A stretch of 64,000 bases of DNA from Arctopsyche grandis. Lineage: Eukaryota; Arthropoda; Insecta; Trichoptera; Hydropsychidae. The notes below the pieces were generated by a model. The model was given only the letters and a program-made list of their open reading frames with translations. It made no database searches and was not told the origin of the DNA. Location of the stretch: assembly GCF_051622035.1 (NCBI RefSeq), contig NC_135364.1, positions 25,908,501-25,972,500 on the forward strand. Direction: 5' to 3'. How positions within the stretch are numbered: position 1 is the first letter of the stretch; each line of letters begins with the position of its first letter. Of the stretch, positions 50,501 to 62,779 are shown piece after piece. A program made the position numbers and the translations under genes.

Positions 50501-53500
50501 TCCTCCGTCAAGAATAGCCGTTTGGTGTCCGTCTTCAGGATCTTTATCCGGGCTGATAGTCTTAGACAACTTCCTGCGAGCTTCAAGGTAAACAATTTGA
50601 TTTTTAATAATCTTTGCGTTATTTAGTGTGTATTGAATGATATGCGTTCAATCTGTAGTGTGATATATTTCACCTATTGTAATCATAGAAGACGTTGAAT
50701 CTCTTTGTTCGCAGTTTTCAAGGCTGGGCGTTTTGAAAGCGATTATTGTTGGCTTTGTACGCATGTATCTGAAGCTTTGAGCCAGCGATTTATTTTGTGG
50801 ACTATAATAAGCCAAACCCAATGCTTGAAGGTGAGCTTGTTGCACTTGACATGCGTCGAAACTCTTCTCCGACTCGGATCTGTTGTAATCCTTCAACCTG
50901 AACAACAAAAACGATTCTCTATAGGCACTGTTATTTGATTTCAATGATTATATATTATAATACAAGCTGAACTCACGCCATTAAACGATCCCTCTTTTTG
51001 GTCTTGACTTGTATGTCCGGCATAGATCTGGACTTTTCAAATGGAGTTTTTGTACTTTGCAACATCAAAGATAGTTTTTTATCAGCCATAATTTTTGATC
51101 GATTTGTACCTGTTTTTATGATGGATTATAACGTTATTTTACTAATTCAATGCATTATATAATATTATAAGCTGTCAACGGATAATCATTCATACCGTTT
51201 GATGTGTTTTCTGAGTCGCTATTCGTTTCCTTTTCTTCTTCAATGGTGAATGCATCATTGGCGTATCCCATTGTCGGTGAGAATTCTAAAGACTTTTTCT
51301 TTTTTGTTGCCACACCATTACCATTAGTTGCAGCACCGTTGCCACTGTTTGATAAGCTTCTTTGAATTCTAAAAAATCAATTAAAATTAAATCAAACATG
51401 ATTTTTTTTTATTTATATAACTTATATGTATTTTAAAAACCAACCCATTTATTTTTTGAACTAATCTAGAAGCATCTGCTATGCTTCTCCGGGGAGTTAC
51501 CGGTGGGACTTCACCGGCATGAAGACGTTCACGTTCATGATCAAACCACTCGTACAGTGTATTAGTCCATTGACCGACTCCTCTTATGTGTAACCAAATG
51601 TAATCTAAAAAATCACAATATGTTAATATTTTACCACAAAATTTTACCATATGTATGTACTTGTCAAAATAAAATACCACTTTGCTCCGGAGCACTGCTA
51701 ACGGTGAAGGGATGCCATTCATATTTGGCTATAGCTGGTATATTGACGAAGACATAATCTCCGGGATGATAATCGAAATGATGCGGCCTTTTAATTACCA
51801 AATGTGTGACTCTCGATGGTAAAAGTATACCTGAGCTGATGTAAGTTTTACCGGTGTCTTTTCCCAACCAGGCCAAGCGTGAGATTCTTTCAACAAAGTA
51901 CAAAATGCCTGGCACTATGAACCATTTCCAAAAGCTGGGACCATGGAATATTAAAATGATCCAGAAAGGAATGTACAAAAGATGAGACCAATAGAAGACC
52001 TATGAAGGATATTAATGGATACATATGCATTAGTATAATATATAAGATTAAAATTTGAAATGTAGTGAAGATGAATTGAAATTTTATAATATTTACCTCA
52101 AAACTGCCACCCCTTCTCACAAAAGCTTGAGAACATATAAACATTATAACAAGAATTATAAACAATGAAACTCCTGTCGGATTTGCACACCCTTCTACAA
52201 GTCCAAACAATTTCGGTTTATCTGTCAATAACCAGTCAGTCAGTGTGAAGTTAGCTTTATTTATTACTGGATCATTTACAACGATTATACCTGAAAACAA
52301 ATGTAATTTTAGTCAAATTCACTTTCATTTAACAAGAAAACACTATTAAACTTCTACATATTATATGTAGGTACATTATAAACAAGTATTTGATAGTTTT
52401 CTGGGGATGAAAGAAATTAAATGATGGTGTGGTTTAATGCACGACTGTTTATTATGACGGCCGGGAAGGAAGTTAAGCGGTAACCACCAACATGGTCAAA
52501 TCGGTCCCAGCTCGCAAGATAGCGACCTAAAATCGACCATATCTTAAGAGGGCTGTACACCCAAATCCTTAATTTTGTTGCCGTTCCTTTCTTCGATATA
52601 TGTATATATTGAGTGAATGTATATATTGAGTGAATGCGATAATATATATCAACATATATCTTGAGTGAATGCGACAGTTGCGCTTCGACCAGATATGAAA
52701 AAGATTCATCATCGGTATGAAAAAGATATTTTCTGTGCAACTATGCGCGTATTTTTTTTAAAATCGACCGTTAAATAAGCACGCTGGACTCTTTTCGTGG
52801 GTGTAAAAAAGAGGCGATTTTATAGATGTTTGGCGGCTCCTAGCTCCTATAAAAAATAACTAATCAAAAAAATAAAACGATAGATGCATCCCAATGGTGG
52901 ATATCCATAGCATAGCATATCAAAAAATAATTTCTCTAGTGCCATAATTGAGGAAGGGAGAATTGTAATACGTTTGAATGGACAAGGCGCTGGTGTCTAG
53001 CCCTCTTAAAGCCCCAACAGTTTCTTAGACAATTTTTTTGAAACTCTGAGTATTGAATAGTTTGAATATCAATTATCAAATATATGTATGTATGTTCCTT
53101 GTTAAATTAATTGATGTTTTAATCTCACGATGGCAAATTTCACTAATGCTATTGGGTAGTTTTTAAATGTACATATAAGGAAACAAATTGAAACCATATT
53201 GGATTGTTTTGTGGTTTCTTTTATCTTCAAACATGAGATGAAAAAATATGCCACCGTGAGACAAAAACACTGCACAGTTTATTTTTGGATACTCACTAAA
53301 GTTCAACAAGTGCATCACCGTGTGAACAACGCTGAATATGAAGATTATCATTCCAGTCACTTTGTGGAGATATATGTGCTGATCCAAGGGCAAAATCAAA
53401 CCGAATCCTCTAGTTCGGAGGAATGTGATGCAACGTCGCAACATCAACACCAACACCCACATACAATCGAAATTCAAGCATTGCCCTAAAAATGGAGTAA

Positions 53501-56500
53501 AGCGTAAGACAGTTTGTATGCAAGTACATACACAAAGTGGGTACATATGTACATATATTGAGACTCGTACCGCATGCCCTAGCTACGATGACATATCCGT
53601 TCGAGTGCCGGTATTGTATGGCTCTGGAGATGAACAGTCCAAGGTTGACCAAGATGAATGCGCTCAAGAAAGACAAATACACGTAGTTGTTCTTCAAATA
53701 GGGCATCGACAGCTGGTAGGGTCTGAGGGCCACGATCTTTCCCACATTCGAAGTCGGCGGAGGTTTCGGCTTCGGCGGCACCAGCCATCTGTCTATGCTG
53801 AAAATGTCGAAACTCATCTCAAAATGCTGTCCAAAAATGTACCGCAGAGTTTGTCGTTTAGAACTCGACCAACCTGATGGTCAAGTTTTCCAAGAGTCCT
53901 CCGTGTTTTTCCAGCTGTCGTTTCAAGTCTTCGTATGTCATCGTGCCTCGTCTTGTGGGGTCGGCGTCTTCCAACAGGGCGTCTGCCAAATCTGCCAGTT
54001 GTGCTTCGCTGAATTTCATACCATTTTCTTCCATGCATGCTCTCAATACGTGCCTGAGCTCTCTCTGCTGGATCAAGCCATCTCCTGTGTAGTTATAAAT
54101 ATAGAGTGAAAAAAGAAAAAAGCGAGCGTTATTTCAGACAGCGAACGTTATCTCAGACAGACATACACAGCGTTATCTCAGACAGACATTACGGCGAGCG
54201 TTATCTCAGACAGACATACACACAGACAGAAGAGCGATATTATATACATATATGATATGAAACACGAACTCAAAACTAACAAACAATTAAAGTCAAATTC
54301 TACCAACCCACTTTACGTACGAACAATGTTGTATTTCAATCACGGGGGGGGGGGGGGGGGTGAATGTGATAGCATGTACATTTCACGTCTATACGACTAT
54401 ACAAGCTTTTTATTAGCTTCACTCTGTTATTTCAGTGACATTCCTGTCCGTCAAAAAATGTGATCTGATTTTTAATCACTTCCATTCTTTAGATTGCTTT
54501 GATATCTATCCGGCATATAAGGGTTAGCTAGCATTGAAGTAAGCTAATGTCTCCGATATAAATCTAGAGGAGTTTAAACATTAACGAATTCATTCAAATT
54601 TACATCAGAATTTGATTCAGACTGGAGTGATGACAGCTCGTTTTCCATACGCCTCTTTCTACCGCACCTTTACAACTTATTGAAACAGTGCTAAAGCTAC
54701 TTTTGTCACTCTCGTTTATTTTCATCTTATATTATGTACTCGGTTTCATCTTTTGTTATTTTCTACTTTTTGTATAGATTTTGTGTTAAGCTTACCGTCC
54801 AAATCGTAAACTTTAAACAGGAAGCGTATCTTGTCTTCAGGCGATTGTCCAGAAAATTGGTGCATGGCATCTAAAAATTCTTGCAGTGAGATCGATCCCG
54901 AATTGTCTTTGTCAAATATTTGGAAAACGCGCTCAGTGAAGAATGGCTGTAATGTTAATTATTGGAATTCAATGAATTTGTTAGGATATTTTCTTATGTA
55001 TAAATAAGAGTGGTCCACTTTGGCGAAAAGATTGTTGTGGAAAATCTAACAGTTGAATTAATATGAATGGGGGATGTAGAATAAATGATTATAAAACAAA
55101 TTTAATGAATTTGTCTTAAAACTAGAAGGGAGTGGTATTTTTTATAAGATTTGTTCTTAATCTTCAAAACAAGTATCAAAAAGGGGATATAAAAAAATGT
55201 ATTTATATTTTGCCAAAGTGAAGATCACTCTTAGGGTCTATTTATATTAGTACAGTACGTGTCGGCAACTGCACGTAACCAGCAGTACGAAAAGTATTCT
55301 TTGTTAAATTTCATATGGACACATTCATGTCTAGCGTGGCGTAGACGTAACAGCAACTAAAAGCAGTAGTCTACAAAATCTATTCATACTATACAGCAGT
55401 ATATTTCACCGTAACGTATCAAGCAAAACTGTTGAATTATTCACGTGCGCCATAGTAGCGAGTGCACGCGTATTATGTAATGAAAGTGCGCATGCGCACA
55501 TGAATATTTTCGGAAACATCATATGTATTGTGACAATATTGACTCGACGATACGACACAGGCAATATTATGCCGTATTGTCGCGCTCTGTAATGTATGTA
55601 TATGTTAGCCAAATTTACTTTGCACTTGTCTGAACGCGTCGAAACTGTGAGATGCTGGATAGTATGAATAGGAACTGTCGTTTGCGTGAGTGCTGTAACC
55701 GTGAACTGCTGGATACTATGAATAGACCATACTGTGTATATATGTTTATATTTAGAAATGGGCTTACGTTTTTAGATATAACAATTTTTTGAAATTCCTC
55801 TCGCCTAATTTCCTTTTCGTTTCCGACAGTTTGTCGAAATAAATTTTCGAGCCATTCTAAGCTGCTTTTGTCGAAACCAGTTCTAGGCCTATAAAAATAA
55901 ATTCAAACACCCAAAATTATTTATTATCATCGACGACGATGTGACGACGATTATGGTTTCATCGTGAGAATAATTTTATCAATAAATAATGATTCGAATG
56001 CATGCAATAATTTCCGATATAGATAAATGATAGCGGTTCATTTGATTTTATTTTGTAATAAAAAAATATGATAAAAATCAATTCAATTTAATTTGATAGT
56101 AAAAACAATGATGCTTATGTACATATGTATGTATGTAGAGTCATAGAAATATTATCAGCATGCAACAGGAAATTAGAAACGAACTCACCTAGGATTACTT
56201 AAGTTGGATATAAATGCCAATACCTCATCTGGACTGGCGATATTATCATTGTCGCTATCGATTAGTCGGAATAGTTTATCAACGATCTAAATACAAAAAA
56301 AAAAAAAAATATGATGATTTATATTCGAAAGTACAATTGCACTTATAGGTATTTACAGCAGTGGTCGGTCGCCAAGTGAGCTGTTTTTGGGCGTAGTTTA
56401 TATTTTGGGTGTGAACCTTTTTTTTTCAACTAATAAATGACGAATAATAGTCAATAAATCGATATTGTTCTCGCATCTTTTGAATGGAAATAACTACAAT

Positions 56501-57823
56501 GAATACTTAGGGCGAAAACACACTGAGTGGTATGGGACGTCATGTATCCTTGGCTTCTGAGCTTGGGCTTCTAGCAACCGACAAGTTTCTTCTAGATTTC
56601 TTCAAATATGGGATTCCTCGTTATCGGTAACTGCCTAGCAAGGATAAAATATCACCGAAAACACCCCAGGTGGTGATTTTTGGGACTGTGTACCATGAAT
56701 ATGGGCTAGCCTAGGCTATATGCTGCGTATTTTTCGCATGTTTGACAGTATCTAAAAAAAAAAAAACACGTACCTCGTCCCACTCTGTGTGTTTTGCCCT
56801 TATGGTATTTTAGTACCTGCTCTGCCCGTTCATTGAGACTATTTTTTGTATGAAATTATTACTAAATACTTTTTTCTCTAAGCGAGACATTGTTTAGCTG
56901 CCAGCAGGGATGTTCATTTTATTTAAAAATAATACTCTCAAAGAAGCCGAATGGTTGAAAACCGGAAATAATGTTTTTTACGGACGGACGGACCGATGTA
57001 GTGCAAGTAAGGCGAAATCACACAGGGAGGAACGCGACATATGTTTTTTTAGATACTTTTAAACATGCGAAAAAAATGTGGCATGTTTTGCACTCACCGT
57101 ACCAAAATCACCCCCTATTTTATCTTTGTATTTATCCTTGATTGACAGTGATCGATAACGGTGTATCCCATATTTGAAGATACATATGTAGGAGAGCCCC
57201 CACATCGGGGAGCGAAGCACACGACGTGCCGTTCTTCCCTGTGTGATTTCGCCCTAAAGCCTCCCCGACAGAAAGAAAAAGGAAACGATAGATCTTATCT
57301 AAAATATTTACATTACTATCGATTTATTTTACTACAATACTTAGTTTTTGTTCATTTATTTTATTAAACTACATATTATATTTTATATTGAAAACTCCTG
57401 TCAACTACATATATAGAAAAAATAGACCAATAGGACGATCCTGGAAAAATAAACGACGCCCAAATATACGTATGTAGCTCGCGTGGCGACCAGTGATCTA
57501 CAGTATATTGTTTTGATTAATAGAGTTCAATACTCACTCCTTTTGCTTGAAATATTTGGCAAAATTTTTCTAATGTTATAAATTCTTGACCGCACAAAAC
57601 GTAACTGACGCTCTCCACTTGTTCGGCCAAATCGATATGTTTCTCATCACTGAAATAATCAAAATAAAATAATAAAAATGGAAAATTTTGTATGTTACAG
57701 AGTCGTGAGAGCGAAAGGAAATACTTGCATCAATCTCTCCTTGAGAAACTCCACCCAGTCTTCCTGGACGAGGTAGTTTTTCTGATCCTGGTCGAAGAGT
57801 TGGAACAGCTTGTCGAGAAAGTC
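47505..57823 (-). CDS. Nox5: NOX5-type EF-hand NADPH oxidase (1,060+ aa; first exon not found)
   Basis: Eighteen exons, 5' to 3': 57823-57729, 57649-57538, 56286-56189, 55898-55768, 54946-54796, 54084-53874, 53812-53571, 53487-53297, 52290-52097, 51999-51678, 51604-51445, 51368-51196, 51109-50977, 50897-50674, 50580-50447, 48285-48076, 47992-47789, 47702-47505. Together they give 1,061 in-frame codons including stop. The enzyme moves electrons from NADPH via FAD and two haems across the membrane to make superoxide, gated by Ca2+. EF-hand loops: degenerate DQDQKNYL, DSDNDNIASPDE, canonical DKDNSGSISLQE and DLDGDGLIQQRE, and DADPTRRGTMTYED. Haem His pairs lie in HKVTGMIIFIFSVVH and HLLYIPFWIILIFH. 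FAD box is HPFTVSSAPEQ; NADPH boxes are DGPYGAPSSHIF and GIGVTPFASIL; the C terminus is FGFSFRKEAF. Exons 11-15 add about 250 basic, Ser-rich residues between the FAD and NADPH boxes. No DUOX peroxidase domain is seen. Intron 1 uses a GC donor. The initiator exon must lie upstream. Confidence 0.95.
48405..48500. repeat. Dispersed TCAGTTGTAATAT repeat
   Basis: ACAGTCGAAG, TTTTCAGTTGTAATAT, TTCCAACTGACGTCTTAGG and TTCATATTCGAAT occur here and, diverged, at 43545-43640. It lies in the 2.2 kb NOX intron 15. Confidence 0.55.
48580..49125. mobile_element. Fold-back element with subterminal tandem repeats
   Basis: Inverted arms share GCGACAGGCGCAAAGCCTTC then TGCGCATGCGCGTG (48640-48675 and 48985-49021). 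The right arm continues as three tandem units of about 33-40 bp built on GCAGATATAGTACCTGCAAA then TAGCCAATAATTT; the left arm has one. Located in NOX intron 15. Confidence 0.65.
49420..49930. repeat. Clustered CAGTTGTAATATATT inverted repeats
   Basis: Two tandem copies of about 200 bp, each with inverted motifs (TTTTCAGTTG and CAACTGAAAA; CCAGTTGGAATA and ATTCCAACTAGTC), separated by about 110 bp. They resemble overlapping MITE termini and occupy NOX intron 15. Confidence 0.6.
52547..53006. mobile_element. MITE with AGAGGGCTG ends, second copy
   Basis: Flanked by TA on both sides (52545-52546 and 53007-53008), 460 bp, reverse orientation relative to 17272-17795. Located in NOX intron 8. Confidence 0.7.
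54121..54237. repeat. Minisatellite in NOX intron 5
   Basis: About four imperfect units of GCGAGCGTTATCTCAGACAG plus ACATACAC, 24-30 bp long. Confidence 0.85.
54344..54360. repeat. Run of 17 G
   Basis: A homopolymer G17 in an otherwise AT-rich intron of NOX. Confidence 0.95.
56510..56799. mobile_element. PIF/Harbinger-type MITE, TTA target duplication
   Basis: Inverted ends GGGCGAAAACACACTGAGTG and CACTCTGTGTGTTTTGCCC, flanked by TTA (56507-56509 and 56800-56802). A 3-bp TWA duplication is the PIF/Harbinger signature. 290 bp, non-coding, in NOX intron 2. Confidence 0.75.
57011..57254. mobile_element. PIF/Harbinger-type MITE, TAA target duplication
   Basis: Ends GGCGAAATCACACAGGGAGG and CTTCCCTGTGTGATTTCGCC, flanked by TAA (57008-57010 and 57255-57257). 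It is related to the element at 56510 but in the opposite orientation, 208 bp away in the same NOX intron. Confidence 0.75.
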
Positions 57824-57849
57824 CTGAAAAACAAGAGGGAATATCAATC

Positions 57850-59080
57850 ACTGTAAGATTGCAAGGTAAAAACTTGAAGCGTTGTGTAAAAGTTGCGTAA
57901 TTTAATACTGTTTTACAAAGGCTATTTTAGTACTCGGCCGGTAATTTATAGGCTATCTTTTTCACACAATAGTAATGGAACAATAAATTTTATGGGCAAT
58001 TAATATATTTTAAACTCGCTCAACAACGACCTGCTCGTGATTTATAATGGTGCGTTCAAATGAAACGTACATTTATAAGATTGCTCATACGCAGTCTTAA
58101 ATCACACCGGTTACATATTAACCATTGTTGTGGTTTCTTCGCGTTAAACCACTTAACCCGAAATCAAACTGCATTAACGCCAAAATTAGCATATATTTTC
58201 GTAATTAATCGCCGATTGTAGATTTCGAAGTACGGAGTGTCTTAAGGTGGATATTGACGTATAGATTTATATTGTAGACAAGTCTCTAGTATTGTTTGCC
58301 ATAGTATATTTCCAGATACAAGTAAATATAGTTATTATAAAGTATAGTAAGTATTATATTATATATAAATATAGTAAGTATTATATTATACATATGGGCC
58401 GCCATATTTGAAAGTGGCATAGGTCCACTTTTCTTCATATCGAGAAATATATTGCAAAATATTTAATATAATATTAAGAAAATTTTAAACAAAACATTAA
58501 ATATAATATTAATAATGTTTTAAAATACTGGTGGCCTGTAAATATGTTTATTCTGCTGTTCCTAGATCCGGGACATATCGAATTAAAATAAGTGATAACA
58601 ATTTGTGAATTGAGTCAAACAGAAGAAGTGTTTTTGGAACTGAAAATTGGACGTCCGTCACATTCAAATATAAAGGGCTCATATAAAGTTTTGGTTGACA
58701 ATGCAATAAAATCGGTCGGGTGATAATGTGCGACTTGCGAGCGACTTGGTTGAGAGCGATCAGAGACCAGAGACCAGGGCATGCCACACCCGTCAACTTC
58801 TTTGTCGCTTACATTTCCATACATTTTTTCTGGTCGCACAACTTGTCGGCCGACAAAGTTGCACGGTGTGGCCCGGGTCTGGGGTTGGTTGCTGTCTTTT
58901 AGTGAAATTAATATATGGACCGGATATTATAATCATGATACTTTTTTTAACAATGAACTTTAACAATTTTTGATAATGTATGTATGTATGTAGGTGTGAA
59001 TATATGGAAGACCGAGCATCGTTTGGTAGAGGTAGCTGGGGGCATATACAATTACATAATATATTTTTATAATAAGTAGT
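57850..59080. other. Repeat-rich, no gene found; NOX 5' exon expected here or beyond
   Basis: 58385-58690 shares blocks with 46530-46740. 58725-58890 contains GC-rich sequence with TTGTCGGCCGACAAAGTTGC, a palindromic transposon-like motif. No exon with an ATG and a phase-0 donor matching the first NOX exon was convincing. Confidence 0.45.
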
Positions 59081-59089
59081 TCGCGTGTA

Positions 59090-59335
59090 ATGCTTTCAAA
59101 TGAGTGGTCACGGGTTCAATGCTGTTGTGCCCAGTGCAGCTGCTGCTGCTGTCAAGACCTTGGATATGCGACTCCAGGTCGATCGTTTTCCAATTTATCT
59201 GATTTCATTGAAACGGTTCCAAGAATTTGACAACCTTGTCTCATATCTCGCAAATTTCGAGTTATTGATTTATAAAATGCTGTAAAAATTCGAAAATATT
59301 TTTCATAGATGTCTTTGTGATGCTCTGTAAAATTG
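59090..59335 (+). mobile_element. tRNA-derived SINE, third locus
   Basis: AGTGGTCACGGGTTCAATGC head remnant, then CTCCAGGTCGATCGTTTTCC, TTTCATTGAAACGGTTCCAA and ATAAAATGCTGTAAAAATTC as in the 7.5 and 39 kb copies. A (GCT)n run interrupts the head. Confidence 0.7.
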
Positions 59336-59586
59336 CTCTATAAATGTGTTATCGATTTATAGAGCCAGGAAAACGCGTTGGTGTTTATCTGTTACGACTT
59401 CTTGGTATATGTATATATAGGTATATTATATATTCCTACGTATGTATAACATAGAAAATAAACATTAAAACCAAATATTTAATATCTGTTAACAGATCAA
59501 GTAGGCTTATCTTCTATTACTGCATCGTAAATTATTTTTTTATTCGAATTGTAAGATACATATATCATTCATTTTTAGCCTTTGAT

Positions 59587-60230
59587 TTATAACATGATTT
59601 TGCTTATATTTGCACAGCTAGCTTCCGAGGCAAATGATGATGCTTTTTGATGATTTTCACCCTCAAGTTTTCCCAAAGTAGTGTTTTTATTGTTTTTCTT
59701 TTTGCACTCAAAAAAGTTTGTAAGATTAATTTCATCAAAGTCTTTGGGCCGATTTTTAAGACAAAATTGACAACAATAAAAATAGAAAACGATTTTTCTA
59801 TTCAATAAGAATTTTTTTTAAATTTATCTCTCATGGGCTCTATCGTAGTGTTAACAATGACGTATGCCGTAGCCAGAATGAATCCCCATAATGGACTTGT
59901 CCGCCGACAAATCTAGACGTGAATGCCCACCTTTGGAGCTGTATATTATAATGTATTCGGAATTTCGTGCTCGCCATTGACTGTTTTGACAATAACGTTA
60001 GATTTGGCCATAGCTCATTAGCATTGCGCTCACCTTGCTCCAGATAAGACGTGACGTCAGGTGCGATTTTGGCCGATGGGAGTGTCCAAGTGAAATATTG
60101 ATTATCCAATAAAAACGTACTCCAATTTCCAAGGATGTCTTGGACCAATCGCGCACCGAGCCGGGACGATTTTTTCATCGATCGAAAGCCAATAAGATTC
60201 ATTTCTAGCGGCGCGTCTATGAAATTCTAT
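59587..60230 (-). other. Unassigned open frames
   Basis: A 120-codon frame (60202-59840) and a 72-codon frame (59805-59587) are open on the minus strand, in a stretch richer in GC than its surroundings. I recognise no domain in either, and I see no splice-site pattern linking them. They could be repeat-derived. Confidence 0.25.
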
Positions 60231-60894
60231 ATCGCAATTTGATCTACTTTATTACGTTCGTATGCGCGCGCGCGTATTACATACATATGTGCATGCAATG
60301 TCAACGCAATATCTACATATGTATGCATGTATGTATGTAGATCGATTGTCAAATTATTTCGTTGTTTGGTTGGATAAAGTTGTACTTCTCCAGTCGCGAA
60401 AATTCGTGAAAATCGGAAAACGCACTGTGATAGTTTGAGCAGTTGCTTTACTGCCGACTATACGTATAGGTTTATCGCAGAAGAGTCGTACGATTAATTT
60501 AAATTCATTGTAATGTATTTAAAATTTAGCAGGATCGCTTTCGCTTAAATGCCGATTATTAATGAACATCCATATATGTTATTCGACAACTGCACTTTTC
60601 GATTCACAAGTTTATGTCCTTCATAGGATACAAGTTTGTCTAATGTTAGAACTATTGGTATTTTAGTGGATATGAAATGTTAGTCGAGTGTATTTCTTAC
60701 AAAAATTGTATTTAGTACAAACTCGTTCTTTCAACTTGTTAGTGGCTTTTAAAAGGTATATATTATAAGTACAATTAGTCAATATATGTATGTACAGTCA
60801 GCTCAATGTTTTATAATAAGCCAGTATTCATTAGAGAATTGAGTGGAAATGAAATTATAACAACAGATTCTTAAATGGTCGATTGTAATTAAAA

Positions 60895-61225
60895 AAAATC
60901 GGATGTGACCAACCCACGACTTTATCTATGTATTTGAGGAATATAGGAAGGATAAAAAACAAAATTTGATAATCAAACGTACATACGCGTTCACACATGC
61001 CGGCTATGAGAGCATTTTCAATACAAATTGAGCGTAAATGTAGGGAAACTTACACAAGACAAAAGTTCTACTTGCGGTTGTCGGATTTTGTTCGAAATAT
61101 TTTTGTTACTTAAAATCACTATAATTATTATACACATTAAATATCAAAAAAATAAAAATATTTTTAATGGTAAAAATAAAATAATGAAATATTGTTTTAA
61201 AAAAAAAATACTACTTCCGGTTTTT
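60895..61225 (+). repeat. Dispersed repeat, second copy
   Basis: Matches 2085-2480 from GATGTGACCAACCCA through TTGTCGGATTTT to ATATTGTTTTAA, without the (TA)n insertion. Confidence 0.65.
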
Positions 61226-61229
61226 ATTA

Positions 61230-62300
61230 GTTTATTAGAGTAATTTTATTAATCTTTAATGCACAAATTAAAAGATTTTTTTAAATATAATAATCGCAAT
61301 AATTCAAATCGAGGCTTCTTTTACATAGAAACTTTATAAACTTTTTTTTTAGAACGGATGATTTTTTGAGAGTAATTCAGACAATTATTTTTCAATCTAC
61401 GATCTAGCCTTCACGGGTAACTCTACTCGTAATGAGTTTATCTGTTCGGTTTCATACATTACACAACAAATTTTCATGAATTTGCTATTCGTGCTGGCAA
61501 AAGTACACAATACTTATTACGCATACATACCTACTTGTAAATATATGTATATTGCGGATCGACGTATTTTTAAGTAAATTTCAAAATTAATTCAATTTAT
61601 TTACACATTCGTTTGTACAAAACCTTGAACTACTTCTGTTTCATTTTGCATCACCCGCACAAAGTGAGCTTTCAGTTTCACGCTGAAAATCCAATTATGT
61701 ATTTAGTTTTAGACATAAAATGGCTCTCACACACCCCAACATATGTACGATCTCGACGATCGGACGCGTTTAAAATGTTTCCATCGATACAAATCACGAC
61801 TGTGACAAAAATACGCTCCGTGTCGGTCGAATCCCCTCAAGTTGAATATTTTTCCACATGAATGGGCCATTAATCACTATTATTTTTAACGGCGATCGTC
61901 CACCGAAACGAGATTCCCGACAGAGAGAGATAGAGAGGCGAAGCCTTTTCAAAAGAGTGTACGAGCGACCGAAAATTTAATACGTCTGACACCTGAAATG
62001 AGTTATGACAGTTACTTATCTATTTATTAAACATATACCGAAACATACGTACATACGTACTCAGAAATACGTTTTCCGCCCGAGGGCCTCCTATCAGAAC
62101 GGTGTTCTCCTATAAAAACACTCTCTACACAACCTAGCAGTCGTGATAATTTTGTATTGCACACGTAAGATTTGCCGTAGATAAGCGAAAAAGGAATAAT
62201 TTAATTTTTAACATATTAGCCACACTGATATTACACGTTGCTATAACGCGTCACTGTAGCCAGTCACATAATCATAACACAAATAAAGGTATATAAAACA
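61230..62300. other. Intergenic, nothing recognised
   Basis: No supportable gene. 61870-62130 is less AT-rich and includes an (AG)n-like string (GACAGAGAGAGATAGAGAGG); a promoter is conceivable but unsupported. Confidence 0.4.
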
Positions 62301-62316
62301 TCCGTGCTTGATATTT

Positions 62317-62700
62317 TTAATTGATGAAATCAACCACGGGCGTTGCTCCACAACCACTTACATTAAACATGTAATTTTCACCAGCATCCCAGTTGAGCAG
62401 ATATATCGCTCTAGATATTGGATACGTTTCCAACTGAGCCACAGGACGAGAAAACAAATAACGATTCCTCAGGTCCCTGAACGTACCAGGTGCATACAAC
62501 TTTAATTCATCGAGAACCTGAGGATTGTGTTCTAACCCATTTAAAAGCTTAAAAAAGTGCTTTCCCAGAAACATAACACGACCAATCTCCAATGAGTTGA
62601 AGCCTAACGCCCCCAATAGGAATGCACTAGGACATAGCCAAGGATAATAACCATACAATTTCATATAAAGATATCTGAGAAACCGTTATTGGATTCTCTC
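62317..62700 (-). mobile_element. Jockey-like LINE fragment
   Basis: The minus strand encodes RYLYMKLYGYYPWLCPSAF, then LGALGFNSLEIGR and SRAIYLLN, colinear with the C-terminal third of the element at 11145-13080. Confidence 0.75.
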
Positions 62701-62779
62701 AATCTTCAATGAGTGAGTCATATGAGTAGGACTCCATATAATGGAGTCTCTATATGCTTTTACCTTTAATTTCTTTTCA

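Noticed and set aside
53425-53877. 150-codon plus-strand open frame
   Set aside because: Antisense shadow of NOX exons 6-8.
58720-58973. Several overlapping open frames as a gene or NOX first exon
   Set aside because: They are mutually overlapping frames in both directions over a palindromic, repeat-like block, with no phase-0 donor to the first NOX exon.
61613-61861. 82-codon plus-strand frame
   Set aside because: No domain, no splice context and no similarity to anything else in the window.
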